A DNA stretch of 64,000 bases, taken from Ancrocorticia sp047602305. Its GTDB lineage: Bacteria > Actinomycetota > Actinomycetes > Actinomycetales > Actinomycetaceae. Shown piece after piece: positions 25,329 through 33,342 of this stretch. Numbering within the stretch: the first letter of the stretch is position 1; every line of letters begins with the position of its first letter. The notes under the pieces were generated by a model. The model worked only from the letters and a program-made list of their open reading frames with translations, was not told the DNA's origin and ran no database searches. The DNA lies in the NCBI GenBank assembly GCA_047602305.1, contig JASGHO010000001.1:868001-932000 (forward strand), written 5' to 3'. The position numbers and the translations under genes are program-made.

Positions 25329-25386
25329 GGCTGCGCCACGAGGTTCTCGTGGCCTCGTGGCGCAGCCGCCACCATCAAGATTTTTT
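25329..25386 (+). terminator. Intrinsic terminator after the DEDD/GIY-YIG gene
   Basis: GGCTGCGCCACGAGG pairs with CCTCGTGGCGCAGCC (25329-25367). A run of six T residues follows at 25381-25386. Confidence 0.85.
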
Positions 25387-25433
25387 CAAGCCGGGCCTCT
25401 GGGCCTGTTTGAACGCGCGAAGGAGCTCACCTC

Positions 25434-25712
25434 ATGATCACCGCTATTGTCCACGTCGACGTAGATACCGCCCTCATCCCGGAAGCCGCACGGGCTATCG
25501 CGTCCATTGATGGCGTGTCGGAAGCATTCTCCGTGACGGGAGATCACGACGTCATCGCCATTGTTCGCGTCAATCACCACCAGGACCTCGCCGAGGTGAT
25601 CCCCGAGCACATCGGCAAGGTCCCCGGAGTCACCGGCATCACCACCTACCTCGCCTTCCAGACCTTCTCCCAGGAGATGCTGGACGAGGCCTTCCACATC
25701 GGGCTGGACTGA
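25434..25712 (+). CDS. Lrp/AsnC-type ligand-binding (RAM) domain protein
   Basis: A 92-residue protein consisting only of the RAM effector-binding domain: ITAIVHVDVDTALIPEAARAIA, VSEAFSVTGDHDVIAIVRV, then the helix-rich C-terminus. There is no helix-turn-helix, so it cannot bind DNA alone; stand-alone RAM proteins of this size are widespread in actinobacteria and may bind amino acids. GGAG lies 8-10 nt before the ATG. The last 12 bases (GGGCTGGACTGA) recur three times just downstream. Confidence 0.85.
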   Translation: MITAIVHVDVDTALIPEAARAIASIDGVSEAFSVTGDHDVIAIVRVNHHQDLAEVIPEHIGKVPGVTGITTYLAFQTFSQEMLDEAFHIGLD

Positions 25713-25723
25713 GTTGGAGTGCA

Positions 25724-25755
25724 CTGGGCTGGACTGACGGGCTTCTCTGACGGGC
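25724..25755 (+). repeat. 32-bp direct repeat, copy 1
   Basis: CTGGGCTGGACTGACGGGCT and following bases; contains GGGCTGGACTGA, identical to the 3' end of the upstream gene at 25701-25712. The second copy is 25792-25823. Confidence 0.9.
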
Positions 25756-25791
25756 TCGTTGACTTCGACGATGTTGCCGGTTCCCGGCCGC

Positions 25792-25823
25792 CTGGGCTGG
25801 ACTGACGGGCTTCTCTGACGGGC
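25792..25823 (+). repeat. 32-bp direct repeat, copy 2
   Basis: Exact copy of 25724-25755, followed at once by a further partial echo (CTGGACTGAG). Confidence 0.9.
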
Positions 25824-25959
25824 CTGGACTGAGCAGGACGGCATGCCCAACTCACACGTTTAGACATCCGCACATGATGTCACTGTCGTGACAGTCAACG
25901 CAGCGCGCGAAGGTTTAAGTAGGCGATAGAAGCCCTGGCTCATACCCGGCGCGACAGCA

Positions 25960-25994
25960 CGAAGGGCGGGATCCTCACGGATTCCCGCCCTTCG
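25960..25994. terminator. Terminator hairpin after trpD
   Basis: CGAAGGGCGGGA pairs with TCCCGCCCTTCG (12 bp) with an 11-nt loop. It lies about 80 nt beyond the trpD stop and could serve both strands. Confidence 0.65.
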
Positions 25995-26075
25995 TTGTAG
26001 CAATCAGAGCTGGGCTCGCGCCCGTGGCTTCAGCGCCCACAGTCGCAACGCCCGTAACTCCGGAATCAACACGCT

Positions 26076-27137
26076 CTACAGCGTGGACTTGGAGAACTCC
26101 ACCCAGCGATTGAGGAGTGACTCAGCCGCGCCGGTATCGATCGTCTTCTGGGCAATCGCGATGCCGTTGCGAAGCCGTTCCACGAGCGTGCCGTCCTCGG
26201 GGCACACGCCCTCCAGCTGTCCGTCGGCCACGAAGCCCGCGGCCGCGTTGAGCGTCACCGCGTCGCGCACCGCACCAAGTTCGCCAGCGAAGACCTTGCG
26301 AGCCACGTCAGCGTTGTAGGCGGCGTCCGCACCGCGCAGATCATCAAGGGTAGCGGGAGCCACGCCCAGATCGGATACCGCGTCGATCTCGTGGAAGCTC
26401 ACCTTGCCATCGCGAATCTCCCACACCTCGTTGGCGGCAACGGCCGAGAGTTCGTCCATGCCATTGACCCCGCGGAACACCATGGAAGAGGTGCCACGCT
26501 CGGCGAGAACACCGGCCACGATGGGAGCGTGCTGTTCGCTCGCCACGCCAATGACCGAGCTCGAGGGGCGAGCCGGATTGGTGAGCGGTCCGAGCAGGTT
26601 GAACGCTGTACGCACGCCCAGCTCGCGGCGCGCCTGCGCCGCGTACTTCATCGAGGGATGGAACACGTTGGCGAAGATGAAGGTGATACCCAGTTCCTCG
26701 AAGCAGCGATGAACGGCATCCAACGGCATGGCGAGGTTGACCCCGAGGGCCTCCAGGCAGTCGGCGGAACCGGAGGACGAGGAGGAGGCACGATTGCCGT
26801 GCTTGACCAGCGGCACTCCCCCGGCGGCGATGACGAGCGCCGCCATCGTCGAGATGTTGACGGTGTGCAGGCGATCGCCGCCGGTACCGACGATGTCCAG
26901 CACGGGCCCTTCAACCTCAATGGGAAGCGCATGGCTGAGCATGGCATCGGCAAGGCCGCGCAGCTCGTCAGGTGTTTCACCCTTGGTGGCCAGAGCCGTC
27001 AGGAAACCGGCTAACACCACGGGCGATGTTTCGCCAGACATCACCTGGTCCATCGCCCACGAGGTTTCCTCGGAGGTGAGGTCCTCGCGCGCAATGAGAC
27101 GAGAGGTCAGTTCGGGCCACTGAATCTTGCGGGTCAT
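26076..27137 (-). CDS. trpD: Anthranilate phosphoribosyltransferase
   Basis: The 353-residue enzyme transfers the phosphoribosyl group of PRPP to anthranilate in tryptophan synthesis. Signatures are DIVGTGGDRLHTVNISTMAA (PRPP-binding GTGGD), VKHGNRASSSSSGSADCLEALG and RRELGVRTAFNLLGPLTNPA. Length is normal. No other trp genes are nearby, as in the mycobacterial arrangement (Rv2192c). The ATG overlaps the upstream receiver-like gene by 4 nt, implying coupled translation. Confidence 0.95.
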   Translation of the reverse strand: MTRKIQWPELTSRLIAREDLTSEETSWAMDQVMSGETSPVVLAGFLTALATKGETPDELRGLADAMLSHALPIEVEGPVLDIVGTGGDRLHTVNISTMAALVIAAGGVPLVKHGNRASSSSSGSADCLEALGVNLAMPLDAVHRCFEELGITFIFANVFHPSMKYAAQARRELGVRTAFNLLGPLTNPARPSSSVIGVASEQHAPIVAGVLAERGTSSMVFRGVNGMDELSAVAANEVWEIRDGKVSFHEIDAVSDLGVAPATLDDLRGADAAYNADVARKVFAGELGAVRDAVTLNAAAGFVADGQLEGVCPEDGTLVERLRNGIAIAQKTIDTGAAESLLNRWVEFSKSTL

Positions 27138-27559
27138 GCCTTCGTCCTGCTGGTCAACACCGAGGCAACGGCCTCGGCAAGTTCACGAGAATCAATCGGG
27201 TAGGCCACCGCGGCCACGGCACCCGACCAGCGCGAAAGCCACTCATCCTGCGGACGCCCGATGAGGTTGATGAAAGGCATGTTCGGATCGATCTCGTCGT
27301 GGACCATCTTGCCCAGCCCCATGCCACCCAACTTCGGGGTTTCGGCATCAAGAATCAGAAGGTCAAACTTGCCTTCCTTGACGGCAGTGATGGCCGCAGC
27401 CTGCGTTGCCGTCTCCTTCCAGGTAATCTCCGGCAGCCCCTTGGCGGGCCGACGGCCAACCGCGGTGAGAATCTCCCGGCGCGTCGTAGCATCATCCGAG
27501 TAGATGAGGATATTCACGGTGTCCTCCGTCGAGTTCTGGGACGCGAGCTCCTCGGCCAT
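27134..27559 (-). CDS. Response-regulator receiver-like protein
   Basis: The 141-residue protein has a CheY-like alternating pattern: VNILIYSDDATTRREI at the first strand with acidic DD, then FDLLILDAETPKLGGMG with the Asp at the usual phospho-acceptor position, and a C-terminal Pro (AYPIDSRELAEAV) instead of the usual Lys-Pro. No output domain is present. The loss of the conserved Lys suggests altered or absent phosphorylation switching. ATG at 27559 is preceded by GGAGG at 5 nt. It overlaps trpD by 4 nt. Confidence 0.75.
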   Translation of the reverse strand: MAEELASQNSTEDTVNILIYSDDATTRREILTAVGRRPAKGLPEITWKETATQAAAITAVKEGKFDLLILDAETPKLGGMGLGKMVHDEIDPNMPFINLIGRPQDEWLSRWSGAVAAVAYPIDSRELAEAVASVLTSRTKA

Positions 27560-27816
27560 CTCAACCTCCATGGGTTCGTCTATACAGAAATTCAGGTGTC
27601 AGTACATCGACGTACTAGCCAATGACACACCACAGCCCATACTACCGACATCGCGCAAGCCTTGAGGTCACCAACCGGGGTGTATTGCGAAGGATCCGGA
27701 GATCGAGCCACCCGTACTGGCCCGACGCCCACACTTTCCGTACGAAAGTCCCTCGTCACCCATAAAGCTCAGGGCTTAAAGGGCTGCTACCTCTCACGCT
27801 CCGGGACATTGGTCCC

Positions 27817-27822
27817 TATAAT
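27817..27822 (+). promoter_or_regulatory. Probable sodA -10 box
   Basis: A perfect TATAAT, 38 nt before the sodA start. No good -35 is visible at 17 nt. The rest of 27560-27860 shows no gene. Confidence 0.6.
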
Positions 27823-27860
27823 GAGAAGGACATTCGCTCACGTCAATTTTGGAGGAACTG

Positions 27861-28484
27861 ATGGCGATCTACACCCTTCCCGAGCTTCCCTACGATTACT
27901 CGGCTCTTGAGCCGCATATTTCCGGCAAGATCATGGAACTCCATCACGATAAGCATCACGCGGCCTACGTCGCCGGTGCCAATGCCGCGCTGGAGAGCCT
28001 CGCAGCAGCTCGTGAAGCTGGCGATCTCTCGAAGGTCAACCAGTTCTCGAAGGATCTCGCGTTCCACGTGGGCGGCCACACCAACCACACGATCTTCTGG
28101 AACAACCTCTCCCCCGAGGGCGGCGAGCGCCCCGAAGGTGATCTCGCGGCAGCAATCGATGATGCTTTCGGCTCGTTCGAGAAGTTCCAGGCTCACTTCA
28201 CCGCCGCAGCCATGGGCATCCAGGGCTCCGGTTGGGCAGTGCTGGCCTACGATTCCCTCTCCGGCAAGCTGAACGTCTTCCAGCTCTTCGATCAGCAGTC
28301 CAACGTTCCCGTCGGCCAGGTCCCGGTGTTCATGGTGGACATGTGGGAGCACGCCTTCTACCTTGACTACCTCAACGTCAAGGCCGATTACGTCAAGGCC
28401 ATCTGGAACATCGCCAACTGGCAGGATGTTGCGGCTCGCCTGGAGAACGCCATCGCCAAGACCGAAGGTCTCATTCTTCGCTGA
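27861..28484 (+). CDS. sodA: Superoxide dismutase, Mn/Fe family
   Basis: The 207-residue enzyme converts superoxide to hydrogen peroxide and oxygen. Metal ligands are His in MELHHDKHHAAYV, His in HVGGHTNHTIFW, and Asp and His in DMWEHAFYLDY. GIQGSGWAVL matches actinobacterial MnSOD-like proteins, but the metal cannot be fixed from sequence. TTGGAGGAACTG precedes the ATG, which decides the start over an ATG four codons upstream. No signal peptide is present. A monocistronic unit with TATAAT promoter and hairpin terminators. Confidence 0.95.
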   Translation: MAIYTLPELPYDYSALEPHISGKIMELHHDKHHAAYVAGANAALESLAAAREAGDLSKVNQFSKDLAFHVGGHTNHTIFWNNLSPEGGERPEGDLAAAIDDAFGSFEKFQAHFTAAAMGIQGSGWAVLAYDSLSGKLNVFQLFDQQSNVPVGQVPVFMVDMWEHAFYLDYLNVKADYVKAIWNIANWQDVAARLENAIAKTEGLILR

Positions 28485-28534
28485 GTGATGGCTGGTCACG
28501 AAGCCACGAGGCTGTGACCAACAATCCGATACAT

Positions 28535-28574
28535 GGCACAGGGCGGGGTTCCATATGGAGCCCCGCCCTGTGCC
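28535..28574 (+). terminator. Terminator hairpin after sodA
   Basis: GGCACAGGGCGGGG pairs with CCCCGCCCTGTGCC (14 bp), with TCCATATGGA inside. A smaller hairpin (GGTCAC/GTGACC) lies just before it. Confidence 0.65.
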
Positions 28575-28680
28575 ATGCCCTCACGAACCACGGCGTACGC
28601 GCCACGTCTACCCCTTTCAGGACGCCTCGCTCACTATTCATCGCCACTCACTATTCCTTCATGGCCTCCACAGTGACATC

Positions 28681-28700
28681 CGCTGCCGTATACGGCAGCG
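28681..28700. terminator. Perfect palindrome downstream of glf
   Basis: CGCTGCCGTATACGGCAGCG, a 20-bp perfect palindrome 54 nt beyond the glf stop. Could be a terminator or a protein site. Confidence 0.4.
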
Positions 28701-28753
28701 TGTGCCGCTCAGAGGCCATAAAAGATTTCGAGATAGCCAAGGATGAACCAGAT

Positions 28754-29908
28754 TCACTCCCCGAAGCGCTCCTGCAGCCCGTTGTTGACGAGGGTGAGCG
28801 CCGAGGCGATCGCCATGTCCATGTCGAGGTACTGGTAGCTACCGAGCCGCCCGCCAAAATACACATCGGGCTGCTCCGCCGCGAGCGCCCGGTAGGCCAG
28901 CAACTTGCGGCGGTCCTCGGCCGTGTTGACGGGGTAATACGGCTCGTCGCCTCGCCCGGCGAAGCGTGAGTATTCGCGGAAGATGACGGAGCGTTCCTTT
29001 TGGTAGTCGCGTTCGGGGTGGAAGTGCCGGAACTCGATGATGCGGGTGTAGTCCACGGAGAGGTCGCCGTAGTTCATGACCGGGCAGCCTTGGAAATCAC
29101 CGGTGGGCACGATCTCCTTGTCGAAGTCGACTGTGCGCCAGCTAAGGTCTCCTTCGCTGAAGTCGAAGTATCGGTCGATGGGCCCGGTGTAGACCACCGG
29201 GATTTTTCCGACGACGGCGTCGCGGTGGAGCGGCTGGCTGGTATCGAAAAAGTCGGTGTCGAGGAACATTGTGATGCGCTCGTCGTCGGCCATGCGGCGC
29301 AGCCAGGCGGTGTAGCCGTCCACCGGCAGGCCTTCGTAGGTGTCGTTGAAGTAGCGGGACTCGTAGGTGTAGCGCACGGGCAGGCGTGAGATGACGGAGG
29401 CGGGCAGTTCGCGCGGGTCGGTCTGCCATTGTTTGGCGGTGTAGTTCTTGAAGAAGGCGTCGAAGAGCGGGCGCCCCACCAGGGAGACGCCTTTGGATTC
29501 GAAGTCCGTCACTTCTTCGCCCGCGACCTCGCTGGCCTGTTCGGCGATGAGCGCCCGCGCCTCGTCGGGCGAGTAGGCGGCGCCAAAGAACTGGTTGATG
29601 GTGCCGAGGTTGACGGGCATGGGGTACACGACGCCGTCGACGGTGGTCCATACCCGGTGCACATACCCGGTGAAATCGGTGAAACGGTTGACGTAGTCCC
29701 ACACGCGCTTGTTGGAGGTGTGGAAGAGGTGGGCGCCGTATCGGTGGATCTCGATGCCCGTCTCCGGATCGGTCTCCGAGTAGGCGTTGCCGCCGATATG
29801 GGAGCGCCGTTCAACCACGGCAACCCGCAGCCCCCACCGCTGCGCGCACTGCTGCGCAACGGTCAGGCCGAAGAATCCCGACCCCACAACAATCAGATCA
29901 AATTCCAC
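28754..29908 (-). CDS. glf: UDP-galactopyranose mutase
   Basis: The 384-residue flavoenzyme converts UDP-galactopyranose to UDP-galactofuranose, the donor for galactofuranose-containing surface glycans. The N-terminus has the FAD-binding VVGSGFFGLTVAQ followed by ERRSHIGGNAYSE; later come RYGAHLFHTSN, NYTAKQW and GRLGSYQYLDMD, all typical. The frame is open 29 codons earlier; GTG at 29908 is chosen because GGGGGAG lies just upstream and homology begins there. It adjoins a divergent two-component system and the glycan locus. Confidence 0.94.
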   Translation of the reverse strand: MEFDLIVVGSGFFGLTVAQQCAQRWGLRVAVVERRSHIGGNAYSETDPETGIEIHRYGAHLFHTSNKRVWDYVNRFTDFTGYVHRVWTTVDGVVYPMPVNLGTINQFFGAAYSPDEARALIAEQASEVAGEEVTDFESKGVSLVGRPLFDAFFKNYTAKQWQTDPRELPASVISRLPVRYTYESRYFNDTYEGLPVDGYTAWLRRMADDERITMFLDTDFFDTSQPLHRDAVVGKIPVVYTGPIDRYFDFSEGDLSWRTVDFDKEIVPTGDFQGCPVMNYGDLSVDYTRIIEFRHFHPERDYQKERSVIFREYSRFAGRGDEPYYPVNTAEDRRKLLAYRALAAEQPDVYFGGRLGSYQYLDMDMAIASALTLVNNGLQERFGE

Positions 29909-30093
29909 ATCTCCCCCTTTTCCGGCAAGGCCGGGCAACTTCTTTCGGGAACACACGCGAGGGTTCTTCACCTCGCCATCTCCTTGAACGGGCACGCTCC
30001 TCCACCGGCCGATGTCTCCTCATTGGGCCATCCGCCCGAGCCTCCATCTATTCTACAAGGGGACAGAAGTCCTTCAGTCTGCTCAGTCCTTCC

Positions 30094-30099
30094 TATACT
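30094..30099 (+). promoter_or_regulatory. Candidate -10 box of the two-component operon
   Basis: TATACT, 57 nt before the response-regulator start, in the 248-bp divergent region with glf. Confidence 0.4.
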
Positions 30100-30156
30100 T
30101 AGGTTTCATGCCGGTAAACTGATGCGATAGTGGTTGGTACGAGGAGAGGGGCGGAC

Positions 30157-30885
30157 ATGGCCATTAGACGCTCTGTGAACGTCGGCATTGTAGATGACAA
30201 CGCCCGTGACCGCGCTCAGGTCGAATCGCTACTGCGCCGCTTCGAGGAGGAAAGCTCTCGCTCGTTTCAGATTCGCCAGTACGACGACGGCGCCGCGTTG
30301 CTGGAAAATTATCAGCCAGACTTCGATGTCATCTTCCTTGATATCAAGATGGGTGGTCTCGATGGCATGAGTACCGCCGCGGCCATTCGCGCTGTGGATT
30401 CCAAGGTTGTGCTGATCTTCGTGACGAATACGGCCCAGTACGCCACCCATGGTTACTCTGTTTCGGCATTGAGTTACCTTCTCAAACCGGTGTCCTATTT
30501 CGCGTTCCGGACGGAGATGGATCGGTGCCTGGCGGCCCTCAATCAGATGCGCAAGAAGTCAATCCTGGTGGGGTCGGGTACGTCGCTTCGCAGGCTCGAT
30601 ATCACGGACATCATCTACCTGGAAAGCAATCGTCACCGTATTACTGTGCATGCGGCAAGCGAAAGTATCGTCTTTTCCGGGACGCTAAAATCCTTCGAGG
30701 ACTCCTTGGCCGCCCATTCTTTCTATCGCTCCAACAGCGGCTACCTGCTCAATCTGCGCCATCTCCAGGCAATCCACGGCGAAGATGCCATCATGTCCAA
30801 CGGTACCGCGCTCAAAATTAGCCGCTCTCGTAAGAAGGGACTCATGGAGGCCCTCATCAACTATGTCGGTGGACAGATCCAGTGA
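30157..30885 (+). CDS. LytTR-family response regulator (AgrA/ComE-like)
   Basis: The 242-residue protein has an N-terminal receiver domain (VGIVDDNARDR with the acidic pocket, DVIFLDIKMGG with the phospho-acceptor Asp, YLLKPVSYFAF with the conserved Lys) and a C-terminal LytTR DNA-binding domain (DIIYLESNRHRITVHA ... FYRSNSGYLLNLRHLQAI). LytTR regulators usually bind paired 9-10 bp direct repeats at promoters. ATG at 30157 follows GAGGAGAGGGG. The stop overlaps the histidine kinase start by 4 nt (GTGA). The adjacent glycan genes are the likely targets, by position only. Confidence 0.92.
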   Translation: MAIRRSVNVGIVDDNARDRAQVESLLRRFEEESSRSFQIRQYDDGAALLENYQPDFDVIFLDIKMGGLDGMSTAAAIRAVDSKVVLIFVTNTAQYATHGYSVSALSYLLKPVSYFAFRTEMDRCLAALNQMRKKSILVGSGTSLRRLDITDIIYLESNRHRITVHAASESIVFSGTLKSFEDSLAAHSFYRSNSGYLLNLRHLQAIHGEDAIMSNGTALKISRSRKKGLMEALINYVGGQIQ

Positions 30886-32207
30886 TTCTGGAAGCGCTCC
30901 CTGACATTCCGAGGTTTCACACGGGCTTGGCTGAATGGGCAGCCGTGCTCGTTTACCTGCTCATCATGCGGCCCCGTTTCACGGGGCCGCGCCGTGTGCT
31001 CGTCATTGGCGCATCTCTCCCTCTCATGGTGGGCCTTCAGGTGTTTGCCGGGACCTGGCCCATAGAGTTGTGGATGTTGGGGATTTGCACGGCGGCGCTC
31101 TCGATCTTCCTGCTCATCTATCTGTGCGCGGATACCAGCGTGTACGATGCCGGCTATCTTGCTGCCCGCACCTTCGTGCTGGCGGAACTTGTGGCCTCCT
31201 TGCAGTGGCAATTGGAGGTCCATTACTCGGCGAGTGTCCTCTTGGGTACTCCCCGGGAGAATCTACTGGCTGACGGCATGTTGCTGTGTGGCGAATACTT
31301 CTTGGGGTTCGGGGCGGCCTACCTTGCTGAGCGGCGCAACTTCACCGGCCGTATGCGCCTGGGTATTGACGCCCGCACCCTCATCGTGAGCGTTGCCATC
31401 GCCAGTGGCACCTTCCTGGTGAGCAACCTCAGCTTCCTCACCACCAACACCCCGTTCTCGGGCCAGAGTGGGCGCGATGTGTTCTACATCCGCACCCTCG
31501 TTGATCTCGCCGGTTTTGTGGCTCTCTACACCCAGCAGAGCAATCGCAATCTGGCGCGTGACGCCCTGGAACTCGCCAAGACCCAAATGCTGATGAAGGC
31601 ACAGCATCAGCAATACTTGCAGTCCAAGCGCAACATCGAAGAGCTCAACCGGATGCATCACGATCTCAAGCATTACGCGGCGGCCATCCGCAATGAGACC
31701 TCCGCTGATCGCCGTTCCGACTATCTGCAAGCTTTGGAGGACTCCATCCGCGGATACGAGTCGGAGATCAAGACGGGAAGTCCCGTGCTCGATGTGGTCC
31801 TCAGTACCAAGATGGAGCGGTGCCTACAGGAGGACATCTCCATGACGGTGATGGTCGATGGCGCCGCGCTGGAGTTCATGGATCCGATCCGGCTCTCCGC
31901 GTTTTTCGGCAACGCCCTCGACAACGCCATTGAGGCTGTTATCCAGGTACCGCACAAGGATGAGCGGATCATCAAGGTCGCGGTGTTCACCCAGGGCCAG
32001 TTCGTCATGATCAGCATCGAGAATCGCCTCTCCGGGGAGCCTCACTTTACCGCAGGGCTCCCCGAAACAACGAAGCCTGACCGCTCGCGCCATGGCTACG
32101 GCACGGTCAATATGCACACCATTATCTCCGACTATGACGGCTCAATGACGATGTCTGTTCAGGACGGCTGGTTCAAGATGAAGGCCCTCGTCCCCCACGT
32201 CAGTTGA
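30882..32207 (+). CDS. Membrane sensor histidine kinase, GHKL type (AgrC-like)
   Basis: In this 441-residue protein, about six hydrophobic segments occupy residues 15-215, as in peptide-sensing AgrC/HPK10 kinases. The phospho-acceptor is in MHHDLKHYAAA near residue 259, the N-box is GNALDNAIEAV near 342 and the G-box is RHGYGTVNM near 404. GTG start overlaps the regulator stop. No autoinducer peptide gene was found next to it. The 3' end (CCCCACGTCAGTTGA) is echoed several times in degenerate form downstream. Confidence 0.9.
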   Translation: MILEALPDIPRFHTGLAEWAAVLVYLLIMRPRFTGPRRVLVIGASLPLMVGLQVFAGTWPIELWMLGICTAALSIFLLIYLCADTSVYDAGYLAARTFVLAELVASLQWQLEVHYSASVLLGTPRENLLADGMLLCGEYFLGFGAAYLAERRNFTGRMRLGIDARTLIVSVAIASGTFLVSNLSFLTTNTPFSGQSGRDVFYIRTLVDLAGFVALYTQQSNRNLARDALELAKTQMLMKAQHQQYLQSKRNIEELNRMHHDLKHYAAAIRNETSADRRSDYLQALEDSIRGYESEIKTGSPVLDVVLSTKMERCLQEDISMTVMVDGAALEFMDPIRLSAFFGNALDNAIEAVIQVPHKDERIIKVAVFTQGQFVMISIENRLSGEPHFTAGLPETTKPDRSRHGYGTVNMHTIISDYDGSMTMSVQDGWFKMKALVPHVS

Positions 32208-32266
32208 ACTAGCCCCACGTCGCTTTGAACTCACGTCCGCTTGAACCCAACGTCACTCGAACCCCA
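32193..32266 (+). repeat. Degenerate repeats echoing the histidine kinase 3' end
   Basis: Units of the form CCCCACGTC..TTGAAC begin at 32193 (the gene end itself), 32213, about 32232 and about 32249. They fill most of the short convergent gap before the glycosyltransferase gene. Confidence 0.75.
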
Positions 32267-32278
32267 CCAACACTCGCG
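32259..32278 (+). repeat. 20-bp repeat echoing the glycosyltransferase 3' end
   Basis: GAACCCCACCAACACTCGCG, matched at 19 of 20 bases by 32299-32318, which is the last coding stretch (minus strand) of the GT2 gene. Confidence 0.85.
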
Positions 32279-32292
32279 GTCAGTAGAACCGG

Positions 32293-33324
32293 TCAGTTGA
32301 ACCCCACAAACACTCGCGCAACGTCATACCCGACCCTCATGCCGGTGTTCGCGGCCTTGCCCGAGTGTGCCGCGAGAACGCCGAGCGGCGTGCGCTTCAT
32401 GCGAGCATAGATCTCAGGGTTCAACGTGGCGATCTTCTCCCACAGCACAGCCTTCTTTGCGAGCGAAGCGGGGCTGCCATCTCGGACGAGAAGAACCGAC
32501 GAAACCACCGTCACCAATGCCGCATAGTGCACCATGTAGCGCTCAAGCTTCTTCGGGAGAGAACCGGACTTCTGCGCGCCGCTCAAGTGCTCAATCATCA
32601 GCATGTTGATGTTGATCTGCTGGTCGATGCGCCCGATCATGACGCGTTCATTGACCGATTGGTCCGAGCGCCCGATGTAGTAGCGGTAGAAGTCCACGTC
32701 GAGGTAATAGAGCTTGTGCACGCGGCTCAGCGGGATGAACGCGAAGTAGTTGTCCACGTAGAAGCTGCGCTCGGGCACCTGCAACTGGCAGTCGCGCAGC
32801 AGCTGCGTGCGGTAGGTGATCGAGTGCATGAGCAGGTACTGCCAGCTGCGGAAGGAGTGGGTCTCATTCCAGCCGAAGATTCGGTTGCGGGGCAGCGCCC
32901 GCCGGTAGCTCACCGAGCGCTTGATACGCTTGCCCGCCTTCTCGTACACGAAGTTCGTGATGAGAACGTCGAGCGATTCGCCGCGTCGTTCCAGAGAACG
33001 CAAGAGACCAAGCACCTCCTCCAACGCCTGCTTATCGAGCCAGTCGTCGGAGTCCACCACCTTGAAATAGGTGCCCGTGGCGGCCGCCAGTCCGGCGTTG
33101 ATGGCCGAACCGTGGCCGCCATTACTCTTGTGAACCGCATGAACCTGCGTGGGGAACCGCGCCACATATTCATCGGCAATCCACGCCGTCCCGTCGCTCG
33201 AGCCGTCGTTGACCACAACGACTTCCACGTCAGTATTTCCCGGTTGAAGCAATGAGTCGATGCATCGCCTCATGTACGCCTCGGAGTTATAGCAGGGGAC
33301 GACGAACGTCAGAATTGGATTCAT
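32293..33324 (-). CDS. Family 2 glycosyltransferase
   Basis: The 343-residue GT-A protein has TFVVPCYNSEAYMRRCIDSLL, VVVNDGSSDGT and a DxD-type site in VVDSDDWLD. There are no C-terminal membrane helices, so it is unlike GtrB/dolichol-phosphate glucosyltransferases and is probably a peripheral cytoplasmic enzyme. The sugar donor and acceptor are unknown. It is the last gene of a minus-strand cluster (GH3, GtrA, GT2), 18 bp after the GtrA gene. Confidence 0.88.
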   Translation of the reverse strand: MNPILTFVVPCYNSEAYMRRCIDSLLQPGNTDVEVVVVNDGSSDGTAWIADEYVARFPTQVHAVHKSNGGHGSAINAGLAAATGTYFKVVDSDDWLDKQALEEVLGLLRSLERRGESLDVLITNFVYEKAGKRIKRSVSYRRALPRNRIFGWNETHSFRSWQYLLMHSITYRTQLLRDCQLQVPERSFYVDNYFAFIPLSRVHKLYYLDVDFYRYYIGRSDQSVNERVMIGRIDQQININMLMIEHLSGAQKSGSLPKKLERYMVHYAALVTVVSSVLLVRDGSPASLAKKAVLWEKIATLNPEIYARMKRTPLGVLAAHSGKAANTGMRVGYDVARVFVGFN

Positions 33325-33342
33325 ACCAACCGTTTCAATAGG

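Larger units (their letters stand above)
25713..26075. other. 363-bp gene-free region with gene-end echoes and the trpD terminator
   Basis: Holds two 32-bp direct repeats (25724 and 25792) derived in part from the end of the preceding gene, an inverted repeat TGTCAC/GTGACA around 25880, and a terminator hairpin at 25960-25994. No credible gene or known RNA was recognised. Confidence 0.6.

Noticed and set aside
25914..25926. Shared word TTAAGTAGGCGA at about 25915 and 50413
   Set aside because: Only about 12 bases, with no common flanking structure; likely chance.
30090..30160. LytTR direct-repeat binding sites near the two-component operon or at 39626-40164
   Set aside because: Scanned by eye for paired 9-10 bp repeats at 12-13 bp spacing; nothing convincing enough to annotate.
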